Positions 10,561 to 22,884 of a stretch of DNA of 64,000 nt are shown one piece after another. The DNA is taken from positions 6,407,501 to 6,471,500 of the forward strand of contig OY978530.1 in assembly GCA_963854835.1 (NCBI GenBank). Reading direction: 5' to 3'. Below the pieces are notes generated by a model. It was not told where the DNA came from. It made no database searches and saw nothing but the letters and a program-made list of their open reading frames with translations. The stretch is from Megamerina dolium. Taxonomy: Eukaryota; Arthropoda; Insecta; Diptera; Megamerinidae. The translations under genes and the position numbers were made by a program. Each line of letters starts with the position of its first letter. Positions within the stretch are counted from its first letter, which is position 1.

Positions 10561-13148
10561 CAGTTCAGCGGGGCGTGACCTGACCCCAACAGTAGGTTGC
10601 CCCATTATTCACATTTCACAACTACACTGTGTGCCAAGCAGCTTGACTATTGATGGAAAACTGAACAATATGGAGTTCATGTTATCCTGTATACTAGTGC
10701 ATCACATTCTATAATCAAGAACGATTTGATAAAAAGATTTGAGCCTTTAATGGGAATGAAATTGCACACATGAATGCATTGTGGCCGATATCATCGTTGA
10801 CGTAATGATTGACAACGGATTTATGTTAGAAATAAATCAACGGATACTACGCTATGCAAATATTGAGTTACCACTGAACATCGGTTACAAGCGTAGTGTA
10901 AACATCAAGCGAATACTGGCATGTCAACGCCAAGAGGTTCCAGCAAAAGCAGAAGGGGTGATTTGGTCACAGATAAATGTGGATGATGGGACAGGCAAGT
11001 TGTGGATAGTCGAATCGGATAAAGAAAAACGAATAAAAACATCATACTTGGGAAGACGTTAGTGGAGCCAAATAAAAATGGAATGGTACCAGTGAGTATT
11101 CTAGATCCAACTAATATACCTACTGTTGTGCAGAAAGGAATGGTGGTTGGGCATTGCCAGGAAGTTACCGCCCTAGTAGATTGTGAAGGAGGTTTGTCTA
11201 TGAAAAGTGGAAGATCAGGAACTATTAGAGCGGAATTCAAAGATGGCAGGTGAGCTTACCAAACAGCAAAAAGAAAAGGTTTTATAACTATTGGAGAAGT
11301 ACAGTTAAATTTTTTCTTCAAATGGAAAAACTGGTGGATGAACAACCACCGGTGATTCTAGACCAATTTGTCAAGCACCACGACGTTCCATTGGTCAGAA
11401 GAGATAAAGCCATTAAGCTGATTACCGATATGCAGAACAAGGTGTTATTGAACCATCAGCGTGTCCATGGAGTTCACCAGTTGTACTGGTAATGAAGAAG
11501 GATGGAAGTACACGATTCTGTTTGGGTTACAGGAAGCTAAATGATATCACGAAAAAGTTAGCTATCCACTGCCAAGAATCAATGGCACTCCGGACACTCT
11601 ATATGGTGCGAAGTGGTTTTCAACTCTTGACCTGCAAAGTGGCTACTGGCAAGTGGAACTTTGTGAGGTGGGCAAGGTGAAAACAGCTTTCAGTTCAGAG
11701 TGATGCCATTTGGCTCATGCAATGCGCCGGCTACTTTCGAACGGTTGATGTAACGTGTACTCAGAGGACCAGACTGGAAAAAGTACTTGGTGTACCTCGA
11801 TGACATTATCGTAATGGGAAAGATTTTATCGATCACCTGGAAAAGTGCAGGGCTTAAACTGAATCCGAAAAAGTGTTCACTCTTCAGGCGAGAAGTTAAG
11901 ATTGAAAGGCTGTAGAGTTACGACTTTACAATCGAGCATCGTAAAGGAGGACATAATGATAACGCGGATGATTTATCTTGTCGTCCTTGCAAAATGGAAT
12001 GTAAGCATTGTTCTCGAGTGGAAAGCAAGGATTACATTGTCGATATACGACTTACGAATATCTGGCCGGAGGAGTAATGGACCATCGCATAAGTGCAAGA
12101 AGATTAGTGGATCGACCCAGATCTTTTAAAGATCATGGAATAAAATTGGCAGGGCATACGTCCATATTTTCAAGAAATTACTAATAGGGGTCCAATAGCA
12201 AAAGCATACTGGGTGCAGCGGCAAAGCCTGCACTTAACAGATGGATATCTGTTCCGAGCATGGGGAAGTGAAGATGCAAAAATCAGTAGTGACCTTCTAG
12301 TGGTATTCAAGGCAAGAATAAACGAAGTGATAGCTGAGTATCACAGTGCTTCCAGTGGAAGGCATTTGGGCATCACCAAAACCGTCTAGAAAATAAAGAA
12401 ACGATTTTATTGGGTTGGATGCCATGATCATGTCACTGATTGCATTCGAAAGTGTGAGCAATGTGCAATGGCCAAAGGTCTCACTATGAAAAGTCGAAAA
12501 AAAATTCACCAATACACTGTGTGTACTCCATTTCAGCGAATTGTTATGGATATAGCTGGACCATTTCCAACAAGCAACGTAGGGAGCAAGTATATTGTGG
12601 TGGCTATAGATTACTTCAGTAAATGGCCTGAAGTTGTATTCCAAAAAATGTGCCGTATGTTGGGTATATACAAAACTCGTACAACACCTTTGCATCCACA
12701 ATCTGATGGCATGGTAGAACAATTTAACCGGAATATTTGAGAAAAGTCGTAGATAAATACCAAAAAAAACTGGTTAATCTGATTTAAAATTGGGAATCGC
12801 AACACCAACGAGGTCAGATGAATGTAATTACACTAGCGAAAAGCGGGAGCAGTTGGACGAAGTACATCAGTTCATCAGAGAGCGATCGCAGATTCTAAGC
12901 TATAATATGAACAGGTATGACTTGAAAGCAAATTCAAAAGGGTTCTGTGAAGGAGAGCTTGTAATGCTTCTTAATCTATAAAAAAAGAAAGGCCTGTCCC
13001 CAAAACTACAGACTCATTGGGAAGGACCATATGATATTATAGCAAAGATAAATGATGTAGTGTATCGTATTCAACGTGCCTGGAATAAAAGTACAAAGTT
13101 TAAAGTAGTGCACTTGGAGCGACTTGCGCCATATCGGGGGAAAGTATA
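10561..13148 (+). pseudogene. gypsy copy 2 pol remnant
   Basis: Frame pieces match the family pol in order: protease flank (VGCPIIHIS-like at about 10590), the segment before RT (10781-11253), RT (about 11390-11900), integrase zinc region (about 12300-12480; IRKCEQCAMAKG-like), integrase core (12468-12740; MDIAGPFPTSN) and C-terminal GPY/F region (12790-13148). Frequent stops and frameshifts rule out expression. Confidence 0.75.
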
Positions 13149-13160
13149 CGAGGAGGGCAG

Positions 13161-13562
13161 TGTAACGAGTATCGATGGTTGGTTACTCATCACTATTGTG
13201 AGTAACACTATTGTGAATAACACGAATATTGGCAGCGTCGAAAAGAATGTCAGCAAAAAGAAATAGGCGATAACCAGAACAAGCCAATAAAAAAGAAAGA
13301 AAGAGAAGACACCCGACTACGATAAAGGAAGATTCTAAGGTGTTGCCACATAGTATAATTAGGGCCAGTTGTTGACAGATGAATTAATTCAACTGCGAAA
13401 GTGATAGAGGCAACATAACACCATCAACTGATCGAGGCAACATCACACGATTGTAAATATTTGATTAAATAGAGTTGATTAAATAAATTGTTGTTGAACA
13501 TAGTTACTACAAAATAAGTGTTGCAATTATTATTGACGGAATCCAGTGATCAAACAGGGTTG
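13161..13562 (+). repeat. 3' LTR of gypsy copy 2 (truncated)
   Basis: Begins TGTAACGAGTATCGATGG right after AGGAGGGCAG and matches the family LTR until about 13562, where the final 35 bp or so are missing. Confidence 0.8.
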
Positions 13563-14078
13563 ATTCGATATATACCCAATTTGCCACTGAGCGAAGACGA
13601 ATTCGAATAGAGTTCGATTCGACGTCGGTCTTGTGAACTCGTCAGGGTAAACTCGAATTGAAGTCAAATCGAAGTCGTTTCTTCATAAAATACGCAACGT
13701 CGTTCCGACTTAGATCGAATAGAGATCAACTCCACGTCGTTATGGTGAACTCGTACGTATACAGAACTACGTTCAGAATATATTAACTCATGTCAGCTCT
13801 TGCACGTCTTAGGTCAGTAGGCTGTATAGTAAACCGTTATTATTATTTGAAAATTGTTTATTATTACAAACCACAAAATTCACATTTATTATGTTTATAT
13901 TGTTCCGGAAATTAATGGCTTAAAACACATTTTATTCCCCTGCTTAACTTTACATCTTACATCATGTTTACATAGAGCTTCTTCAGTCATTACCATGTTG
14001 GAGTAGTGAATAATAGCTCATGGTATTTTATATGAGGAAAATTATCTTGTAGAAATTTTGAAACCATAAGTGCAGCAT
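13563..14078. other. Non-coding stretch with diverged tandem repeat
   Basis: Between about 13595 and 13770 the motif CGAATAGAG(T/A)TC...ACGTCG...GTGAACTCGT recurs about 112 bp apart with a weaker copy between, suggesting an old repeat with a period near 56 bp. The rest is AT-rich and unassigned. Confidence 0.4.
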
Positions 14079-15630
14079 TTACTTTGCTCTTTTAGACTGG
14101 ATTCTGTATACTTCGTTATTAAAGGAATAAAAATTATTTGGATATTTCAGGAAGAAATATTGTGAATAAGTTTTAATAAATGTAAATGAATATCCTTTAA
14201 ACTCGCCAACAGTTTTTAAATTCTTTTTTTCATATTTTAATTTTCCTGATATACTCTTTTCTATTACTCTTTTATATACATATTTGGTTGGTGAATTGAC
14301 TTTTTTCGGGATATTTTTCAAACACTGCATATTATAACTTAGAAAAGACTTATTGTAAAAAACAGCGACTTTGTCAAGAAAGTCATTTATTAATTTATCG
14401 GCTTCGTGGTTATACTCTCTATTGTCAGACAGCAAAGTTCGTATTGCGAAGCTAAGATTTAGGACGGTTATATATTTTCGAACTCACAATTTTTTTCAAA
14501 ACGATTGTTAAGTTGATTAATTTCTTTAACAGTAAGAGAATATATTTGTTTCCTATCCTTTACCCAAGCTTTTATCAAGGATTTCGTGACGCTCAAGCAT
14601 ACTGCATGCATATAATCAATTGGAAATTGATTAATGATGTCAAAGTGTAATAATTCCAACTTAGTTGGCTGTTGAACGTTATGATGGTCTGGATATCTTC
14701 AATTTCTAAAACTTTCATTAGTTCTGTTATGGAATCTTTCTCCCCGTTGGATGCATTTGTGACAGCTATAGTAACCGTAATGGCATTTATGCCCATGACA
14801 ATTGCTCGTGCTGGAGCGTCGCAAATACTCCAATTTGAACTATATAATAATTCCAATTACACTCCAGTCCATTTTCAACTATATCTCTGAGTTCTTCCAC
14901 GAACATGTTTAATAAGCTGAAATTGAATGTTGCACTTATGATTTAACAAAGAACACCTTAACTGTTTCGAAAAAGGTACCTAGTTCTGTGTCTTGGTTTC
15001 GAATATCCTTCATATAAACCAACCAAGTAATACTGTTTCTGATCCAGTTACGTTCAATAATATCGGTCACACCTGAGCTCCTGAGCTTTTAGAAAGTGGT
15101 AGAACGTCAATATTGAAATTGAGTTCCAATAACTCCCTAGCAAAGTCTCCACTACATAAAAAATCAGTTAGACTATCTTTTACTCCATAATGTACATACG
15201 ATCCATCTTCCATTGGAAATTTGGGGACAAATCTTGGTGTCTTTTTCAATGTTCTAACATCACTGGGTAGATATGGTATCATTGGCTTTAAGATGTTTAG
15301 GAACTTAGTAACTGATTTCGCTGGCACATTCTCTTCAATCGCCACAACGTAATTTCTACACGTTTGCTTCTTCTTCTTTGCGTATTCTTCTTCTTGTCCA
15401 AAGAATTTATCAATTTCTATTAGAGAAACACGTCTATGTTAATCAAAAATGTGTTGCTGGCTAGTTGTGCTAAATTCAAGATTCGTTTCCAAAGAGCTAT
15501 CCCCCTTAAAATAGCACTCCAGCAATTCGGACACTTCCGTTAATACTCTTTGCTTATTTCTTTTTTTTCGGTTTCGACATCTTCGAGTCTTAAACATACA
15601 GCTCATAGTATATTTAACAAAGTACGGCAA
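14079..15630 (-). pseudogene. CACTA/EnSpm-like transposase relic
   Basis: Five successive minus-strand frames give a protein pattern common in animal CACTA-like transposases: PYLPSDVRTLKKT, then YVHYGVKDSL, then NFNIDVLPLSKSSGAQ (15067-15345), then CDAPARAI...MGI with a cysteine pair in an adjacent frame (14700-14830), then FDIINQFPIDYMHAVCLSV (about 14660-14593), then a C-terminal stretch ending at 14079. In related proteins the DGLPLxKSS and FPLDYMHxVCLGV motifs are the family signature. Frameshifts at about 15410, 15060, 14720 and 14450 show it is dead. Terminal repeats were not identified. The family name is from memory of motif patterns. Confidence 0.6.
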
Positions 15631-16436
15631 TCGGTAAAATATTTTCTCCTATCATACCAAGCTTATGTCAAAACATATTAAAGTAGTGTCAAAATTACCT
15701 AGTGTCAAAATATTAATGTAAGAAGAATTACAAAAACTTGGTGACTGTATGTACTCATAGAAAAAAGATAAAAACGTTAACGTTAACGTTAACGTTCTTC
15801 TACAACTCCTACAAGCAATTGAAAAAACTCAAGAGAAGATAATGAACTACTAACATAGCTCGGATGTCAGTAGAGGGACTCAATTCCCGCTAAAGTCGTT
15901 CGAAAAAGGCTAGACCTGAAACAACACCAACAATACTTCCGAAGGAAGTGATGTGCAGCACTAAAGATTCTGATGCCTTCGAAGAAAAGCTGCAAACCAC
16001 GACATTTTTAACAATTTGGTAAGAAAACATCTGTGTTTTCTTGTAATTTAAATTTAATGTGATATTTTCCCTACATAAGATATATGATCTCACAAATATT
16101 GCTGCGAATATTGCAGAACAATATGTAAGGAAGTGCTGAGCCACACTATTGGGCGATGGGTTGGCTCTACGGTTTTCGTAGATGGGAACTACAACGAAGA
16201 GATCTGGGCGGCACCTTATAACAACAGCAGCTATTAGAAATGAGTACCTAATGATGCTTAGTTCTCACAAAAACCCCTATAGAACATGTAATTGACAAAA
16301 CCTTAATGTTATTTCAGAGGCCTTCCAGGAGCGATACAACGAAGCTCTTAAAATTATGGAGAGAACTTCCAAGCGATATTATCATTGTCCGGGAGACCGA
16401 ATTTCAAAAAGGAATAACAGGCAATTCTTACAGCAG
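15631..16436. other. Unassigned AT-rich DNA with a perfect hexamer repeat
   Basis: No gene is recognised. At 15773-15796 there are four perfect copies of AACGTT, a self-complementary hexamer, giving a 24-bp palindromic repeat. The stretch ends where homology to the BEL/Pao LTR begins (16437). Confidence 0.4.
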
Positions 16437-16674
16437 CCGATGTTCATTTGATCACCAATCATTAGTTTGTCTAGTTGTTTTGGTCACATACGCAAAGTGC
16501 CTGTGTTTGCATTCTTTTTTTACCATAAGTAATCCAGGTTCAAGTGTCTGTGTTTACCTTTTGGAAGAGTTACAAAGTCTAGAGCATTCCAGGCGAAATG
16601 CTTGTGTTTGCGGGACTAGACGTAACATTTTGAAAACGAAGGAGTATGGAGAATAACTCACCTTGGACGTAACA
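16437..16674 (+). repeat. Partial 5' LTR of the BEL/Pao element
   Basis: Matches 23905-24016 of the 3' LTR at its start and then continues to GGACGTAACA just before the primer site. The upstream part of the LTR (equivalent to 23433-23904) is absent here. Confidence 0.65.
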
Positions 16675-16677
16675 TTT

Positions 16678-16695
16678 TGGTGACCCCGACGTGAT
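16678..16695 (+). promoter_or_regulatory. Primer binding site (tRNA-Trp-like)
   Basis: TGGTGACCCCGACGTGAT lies three bases after the LTR end and is complementary to a tRNA 3' end finishing in CCA. The match to tRNA-Trp is from memory of LTR elements with this site. Confidence 0.6.
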
Positions 16696-17037
16696 CAAAA
16701 CAACAAGATAACAAGATCAATTAAAATTCTGCAATAATTGCAATACCAGTTAGCAAAAGCTAGTATCATAAGACTGGAATCGGATCTAGCACAAGGCTAG
16801 TACCAACAGGCATCAACGCATTCATCAGCCGGTAACCAGAAGACGACATCAAAAGTCATCATCAGCCGATAATCGACAGAAGACTCCAATGCACATTTTG
16901 GTGCTTCAATCTAATAAGTGACACACACTTACTGATTATCGAGAAATAAGGGTAATAGCAACCCTTAACCTCTCAACTCCCAATCCACAAAGTAATCAAT
17001 AAATCTCAAACTGGCAACTTCCAAAAAGTATTCGGAT

Positions 17038-19133
17038 ATGACTTCATTTAACCACTTGACAGAATGTCAGCGCACAACTGGTGAATTCATAGAGGGCATC
17101 ATCCGCAACGTCAAAAAGGACTCAGCCTCCAGGAAGTCGATTGAGTATTATAAGGAACGGTTTAGGAGGTTAGACAAGACATGGTCTGAATTCGAAACCA
17201 CTGATAACAGCATACGGTGTCTCGATAATATTCCAAGGGACCACACATACTTCACCGAAGGGCACTACGACAAAATATCGGAACTCACAGTTAAGTGCCG
17301 AGAAATATTTGAATCAGCCGTATTTGAGACTTCAAATAAGCCAGCAGCCGGAAAGCCCACTGTGTCAATCAGGACAACTATTGCACATAACAGCGACACA
17401 ACAACACCTCTACCTTCAACAACTTCTTCGATTAGAAGACAAATAGTAATGATGCAATCTCTCAAACGATTAAAAATAGAAAAAAAAAATAAATATGTGG
17501 CACTTAAAGGCCCAAACGGCTCATTGTCCGAACTTCTCTTCCATTACTGTTGTGCGTCTTAAATTTTGGACAGTATTAGAAGGGACCTACTTATTTTAGC
17601 CGGTTCCGAACGGCAGAACACTTGTGATATCACTTTTTCTGAGCTTTGTCACAGAGTTCTTTTAGAAGCTTTTTCATGGCAAGTTATTACTGTCGGAAGA
17701 ATTGCCAATTGCTTGCCGACAGGTGAGTACCGTTCGAAAGAAAAATCTTATCGATATTAAATTTGTTATGCATCAGCCGGGGATTGAACCACGACCTACA
17801 GATCAGAAGGCGAACACACTAACCACTGAGCTACGGCACCCATCAACGATTACTCATTCAAAATCCGACTGGTGCTAATATGAAGCTAAAGGAAACACTT
17901 TGGGGGCAGATCCAAGATCTGCACTTCTTAATATAGGAATCAGTTCAAGATCCTTTGAAGGATGGGTACGACATGGAATCATACAAGAATCTTGAAGAAA
18001 TGATTATCAACAATTTTGCTCTGACGTCCAATAATGTACCACAAAACGTCGGATCTGCACAAAATAGTAATCTTCCATTGCCTAAGATTTCTATTCCAAA
18101 ATTTAATGGATATTACCTAAAGTGGCGAATATTTTTTGATTTGTTCTCGCAATTAGTAGACAAGCAACAACTTCCTGCTATACAAAAGATGTGGTATCTC
18201 AAATCTAACGTAGAAGGGCAAGCTGAAAAATTGATCAGTCATCTTTCAGCCACAGGTGAAAATTACACTACTGCTTGGAACCTGTTGCAAGAAAGATACA
18301 ACAATCAACGGATTCTGGTCGCTTCATTAATACAACAGCTACTAGACCAACCAGGTGCTTCTTCATCAGCTGCAAGTATTAAACAGCTACATGACACAAC
18401 AAAGGAATGCTTACACGCATTAAACAATATTGGGATCGACACAACTTCTTGGGATACCATGCTACTACACATATTGGTCAAAAAGTTGAATCGAGGCATC
18501 CACATTTTGTATGAAAGATCACTTTCAAATCCAAAGAAGCCTCAGTGTATCAAACACTTTTTGACCTTCCTTGAAGCTCAATTCCAGTCAATGGAAGCTA
18601 TCGGGCACAAGGAGAAATCACAAAGAGCCCTTACTACAGCTGCAACTACGCAGAAAATCAACAATGCATGCAAATTATACAGCATCAGCTCCCATCCGCT
18701 ATATTTCTGCAAGAAATTTCTGCGATTATCCACATCAGAAAAATTGAATTGGGTGCAAAAGAATAAACTATGTGTCAATTGTTTTAGGCAGAATCATACA
18801 GCAAAAACCTGCGCCTTGAGATCCTGCACTAAGTGCAACAAGAAGCACAATTCATTAGTGCACTTAGACAGCAGAGTCGACGCTCCAAAATCGAACCAAT
18901 CAACGGCACCCAACACAGCAATAAGGACAACTGACTCGAAAATAGCAGTAACATCAGCATCGGCCAACACCGTGCCAGCAGACAAGGGTTACGTCTTATT
19001 AGCGACAGCAAAAATAATAATTACGGCAGCTAACGGAAGCTCAGGTGAATTCAGAGCAATACTAGACTCTGGCTCACAAATAAATATTGTCTCAGAGAGC
19101 CTCATCAAAAGGTTGTCCATACTCCCAAGTTGA
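17038..19133 (+). pseudogene. BEL/Pao gag with protease start, split by a SINE
   Basis: The frame opens at ATG 17038 and is interrupted at 17473-17844 by a SINE. After the SINE the same frame resumes across the target duplication, with one stop at about 17935, and continues to 19133. Downstream is the capsid-like region (PKISIPKFNGYYLKW, then ERYNNQRILV; the DUF1759-type Gag of BEL elements), two CCHC-like motifs (CVNCFRQNHTAKTC and CTKCNKKHNSLVH) and an aspartic protease start (AILDSGSQINIVSESL). Gag forms the particle, the knuckles bind RNA, and the protease would cleave the polyprotein. A stop at 19131-19133 breaks the protease. Confidence 0.8.
17473..17844 (-). mobile_element. tRNA-derived SINE, copy 1
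   Basis: A 372-bp insertion in BEL gag, flanked by the 8-bp duplication AACGATTA (17465-17472 and 17845-17852). On its own strand it starts TGGGTGCCG, has a polymerase III A box (TAGCTCAGTGG, complement of 17823-17833) and B box (GGTTCAATCCC, complement of 17780-17790), then a tRNA-unrelated body and a T/A-rich 3' end near 17473-17500. It shares its full length with the copy at 24026. Confidence 0.88.
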
Positions 19134-20390
19134 GGTCCACTCAACTGGTGAATGTTAAATTACAATCTTTAGACAACATCTTCTCAGCTCACTTAGAAGC
19201 CTTTGTACTTCCAACCATCGTTCCCGCCCAGCCAAACCACAATCTTGATATCTCTACCTGGTCAATCCCTACCAACATTCAACTAGCAGATCCAGAATTT
19301 TATCAACAAGGGAAGGCGATATTCTGCTTAGTGCTGAATTCTATTTTAATCTAATGGCTACTGGACAAATCATTCTCTCTACTGATCTCCCAATCCTGCA
19401 AAATACAAAACTTGGTAGGATTCTAAGTGGAAAGAATGGAAACAACTCCGAATTATCAGAGACACTGACTTGTCCTGTTTTTGGGAATCAAGCAAACATC
19501 AGTGATACTAATGTCACACTGGACGAGGTGGTAGAGCGGCTATATAAAATGGATGAAGTATAACCAAAGGAAAAAGGACTATCGCCAGCAGAACTCTGTT
19601 GCGAGGCGCATTTCGCACAGAACGCTCGCACCAATGACGAAGGTCGTTTTGTCGTCAAACTACCATTCCTGGGAGACACATCAGCCTTGGTATCGTCACG
19701 AGAAGTAGCTTACAATAGATTTTTAAGATTTTAAGACACATGGAAGAAGTAAATCTCGATTCCGTATTGGCCCCTAGTTATTTCATTCCTCATCATTGTG
19801 TGCTGATACCAGACAGCACTACAACCAAACTTCGAGTAGTATTTGACGCCTCGGCCAAAACTACATCTGGTTATTCATTGAATGATTTGATGTACGTAGG
19901 TCCAACAGTCTAAGGTTATTCTCCATACTCCTTCGCTTTCGTTTGCCACGTTTTGGTTTTTACAACTGACATTGAGAAAATGTACCATCAAATTCTAATT
20001 CATCCAGAAGATCAGCGGTATAAAATTATCATGTGGAGAAATCGTCCAACAGCACCTATAGGCTATTACCAACTCAGCACGGTTACCTATGGGACACGAG
20101 TAGCACCATATCTCGCAACAAAATGCCTACAACGCGATAGAAAATGTTAATAATTTTCCATTAGCTCAGATTCTGCAGCACAACTTCTACGTTGATGATG
20201 GACTAGGGGGTTTAGACAGTTTGGTAACAACCATCACAGCACAACAGCAACTCATACACATCTTAAAAAGCATGGTTTCAATTTACGCAAATGGTGTGCA
20301 AATCACTCACAACTACTACAAAACATTCCTCGAGACGACCAAGAAGTAAATTTAGACTTCACCATTATCAACAACGATTCAATTAAAACG
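19130..20390 (+). pseudogene. BEL/Pao protease-to-RT region
   Basis: Fragmented frames carry the end of the protease and the RT. Recognisable RT motifs are FVFTTDIEKMYHQILIHPED-like at 19953-20010, TYGTRVAPYLATKCL (about 20085-20130) and NFYVDDGLGG (about 20185-20210), the YVDD catalytic box. At least five stops or shifts occur between 19130 and 20390. RT would copy the element RNA inside the particle; this one cannot be made intact. Confidence 0.75.
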
Positions 20391-21488
20391 TTGGATTTGT
20401 TATGGCTACCGAAGTCTGACAACTTTTGTTTTAAAGTAAAATTAGATCCAATAAAGGTAGTCACTAAACGATCTATCATTTCAGACTTAGCCAGACTCTT
20501 CGACCCTTTAGGAATTGTTGCACCAGTCATAGTAACAGCCAAGATGTTTGTCCAAGAACTTTGGCAATTAAAAATAAGTTGGGATGACGCTTTACCAGCT
20601 GAACTACATACAAGATGGGTAAAGTTCTGCAGCAACCTAAATGAATTGGATGATCTAAGACTTTCCCGTCACATTTTCAAAGAAGATATCCCAAAGACAA
20701 TTCAACTTCACACATTCTCTGATGCTTCAGAAAAGGCATATGGTGCTTCGGTCTACATCAGATCAGTACTAAAGGACAGGCGAGTAATTGTAAGACTGTT
20801 GTGTGCAAAGTCACGAGTAGCACCGTTAAAGCGACAAACTCTTCCTCGTCTTGAACTCTGTGCCTCAGTATTAGGTGCCCAACTAACCGCAAGGTTCAAA
20901 ACAGACCTAAAATTAGATGCAGCTACGTACTTCTGGACTGATTCACAGATCGTGTTGGCATGGATAAATTCACCTTCATCATCGTTTCAAACGTTTGTAG
21001 CAAATCATGTATCTGTCATCCAAGAGAACTCCATAGCAGGACAATGGCGTCATGTAAGTTCACAACATAACCCCGCTGATGTGTTATCACGGGAGTTATC
21101 ACCAAAAAGGCTAGCAGCCTGTAACTTATGGTTTTATGGGTCACTATTTCTGCATGGTCAAGAAGACTCTTGGCCACAGCCATATTCAAAGTCATTATCA
21201 GTACGCAAGGACAACTTCATCATGGAAGAAAGGGCGACATCAACTCTCTTAACAACTACTGACCATGATAAAGAAAGCATAATTTACAACATTCGACATA
21301 ATGACTCATTTAAAGCATTGCAACGAGTCACAGGTTACATATTCAGATTCACCAACAATGCCAGAAGGGTTATAACACAGTCAGAGAGTACCTTAATCGT
21401 AGACAAATTAGAAAATTCTCTTATAGTAATGATTCGAACAATGCAGCAGTCAGACTTTGAGGAAGATCTCAAACACCTCAAGAAGTAA
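20391..21488 (+). pseudogene. BEL/Pao RNase H and linker region
   Basis: An open stretch of 365 codons. It holds the RT connection (RSIISDLARLFDPLGIVAP), RNase H with HTFSDASEKAYGASVY, RQTLPRLELCASVLGAQL and TYFWTDSQIVLAWI, and the HNPADVLSRE motif typical of BEL/Pao. The last frame ends with a stop before integrase. The acidic residues expected of RNase H (D of FSDAS, E of RLEL, D of WTDS) are present. Confidence 0.8.
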
Positions 21489-21520
21489 AAACAGTTCTAT
21501 CGGCAATCTTTCCCCAATTT

Positions 21521-22745
21521 TTGGACACAAATGGAATTATTATAGTTGGAGGACGATTACAATCGTCCGACCTTCCATACGATGCCAAACACCCAATGCT
21601 AATTCCGTACAATGTGCCCATCACAAAGTTATTGATGCAAAAGATCCATAAACAAAATTATCATTGCGGAGCCCAAGCTTTATTAGCTTACACAAGACAG
21701 AGATTTTGGCCAATAAAAGGAAAATCCATGGCACGCTCAATTGTTCAAAATTGTGTAAGATGTACAAGGCCAAGCCAAAACTATTGGGTCAAATTATTTG
21801 CAACCTCCCGTCAACAAGAGTCACACCAGCAAGACCATTCATCAATTCTGGCGTTGACTTCTGTGGACCATTTTAGGTTCATTTTAAGATCAGAGGAAAG
21901 AAACCACAGAAAGCCTATATAGCAGTATTTTGTTGCTTCGCAACAAAGGCAGTTCATTTGGAGTTAATCAGCGACCTGACCACGAATGCGTTTCTTGGTG
22001 CATTAAAACGCTTTATAAGAGGTCATTGTTATAATTTGTATTGTGACAACGCGACAAACTTTGTTGGTGACAAAAATCAACTAACGGAACTTAATGAAAC
22101 AATTCACTCCATCGAATCTCGAGAGTCAATTGCAAGGGAGTGCAACGATAGAGGCATAACATTTCACTTCATACCACCGAGAGCAATACACTTTGGTGGT
22201 CTTTGGGAAGCTGCGGTTAAGTCTGCGAAGCATCTTCTAATCAGAAGTGTAGCAACCGCATCTTTGACTTACGAAGAACTGGACCTTTAGTAATAGAAAT
22301 TGAGGGCATTTTTAATTCAAGACCATTTTGCCCACTCTCGGAAGACCGAAGAGACTTAGCCGCCCTGAATCCTGGCCACTTTCTCATAGGGGAACTATTA
22401 AACGCACAGGTCGATTCAAGGGAAACATTAACAAACTCTAATCTCTTAACCAGATGGAAGTTGGTCAGTCATCTTAAAGAGGAATTGTGGAAGCGATGGT
22501 CTCGGGATTATTTGTGTGAGCTCCAGTCAAAAAATAAATGGAAGAATAAGCAGTCCAATATCAGCATTGGTGACATGGTGATCATCAAAGAGGACAACAC
22601 TGCAATACTCAAGTGGCAGTTAGGACGAGTCACAAATGTCTTCAAGGGTGATGATGGAATAGTGCGAGTAGTTAAATTGAAAACAGCAACTGGTAACTGC
22701 AGGAGGCCAATTCACAGCACTACTGCCAATCAGAACAGAAGATGA
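21521..22745 (+). pseudogene. BEL/Pao integrase region
   Basis: Frames overlapping by shifts give the zinc-binding part (KIHKQNYHCGAQALL, CVRCTR), the core with GVDFCGPF, LYCDNATNFVGD and the RGITFHFIPPRAIHFGGLWE segment containing the final glutamate, and a C-terminal part (22461-22745, ISIGDMVIIKEDN). Breaks occur near 21760-21900 and 22290. Integrase would insert the cDNA copy. Confidence 0.8.
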
Positions 22746-22884
22746 GAACATCGAGAATGAAAGGCAGCCCCAGACTTCTCTCATCGTCAGCATTGCTCTA
22801 AACAAAGTCCAAAATGTCGAAACATTACACAAGAAACATGATTTCGACATACCAAAGGATAAGTTCATTCACGGATCAGCACAA

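Larger units (their letters stand above)
9796..13562 (+). mobile_element. Ty3/gypsy main family, copy 2 (old, decayed)
   Basis: Plus-strand relic starting inside the gag coiled coil (AAAGAACATGTGGATGATAAG) and running through knuckle, protease, RT and integrase to a 3' LTR truncated at about 13562. It diverges clearly more from the other copies than they do from each other, with many stops and indels. The slippery heptamer has become GTTAAAG. Most of RNase H is missing near 11900, and a block of the integrase core is deleted near 12630. Its coiled coil (KLKEHTNMKNKFKKLE) resembles the variant in copy 6 rather than that of copies 3-5. Confidence 0.85.

Noticed and set aside
16614..16680. GACGTAACATTTTG occurring twice near the BEL primer site
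   Set aside because: A 14-bp direct repeat 48 bp apart could be an LTR-end duplication, but with only one intact LTR end it cannot be interpreted.
17566..17760. Similar 64-codon frames at 17566-17760 (+) and 24108-24302 (-)
   Set aside because: Both lie on the antisense strand of the SINE. Their similarity comes from SINE homology, not from selection on a protein.
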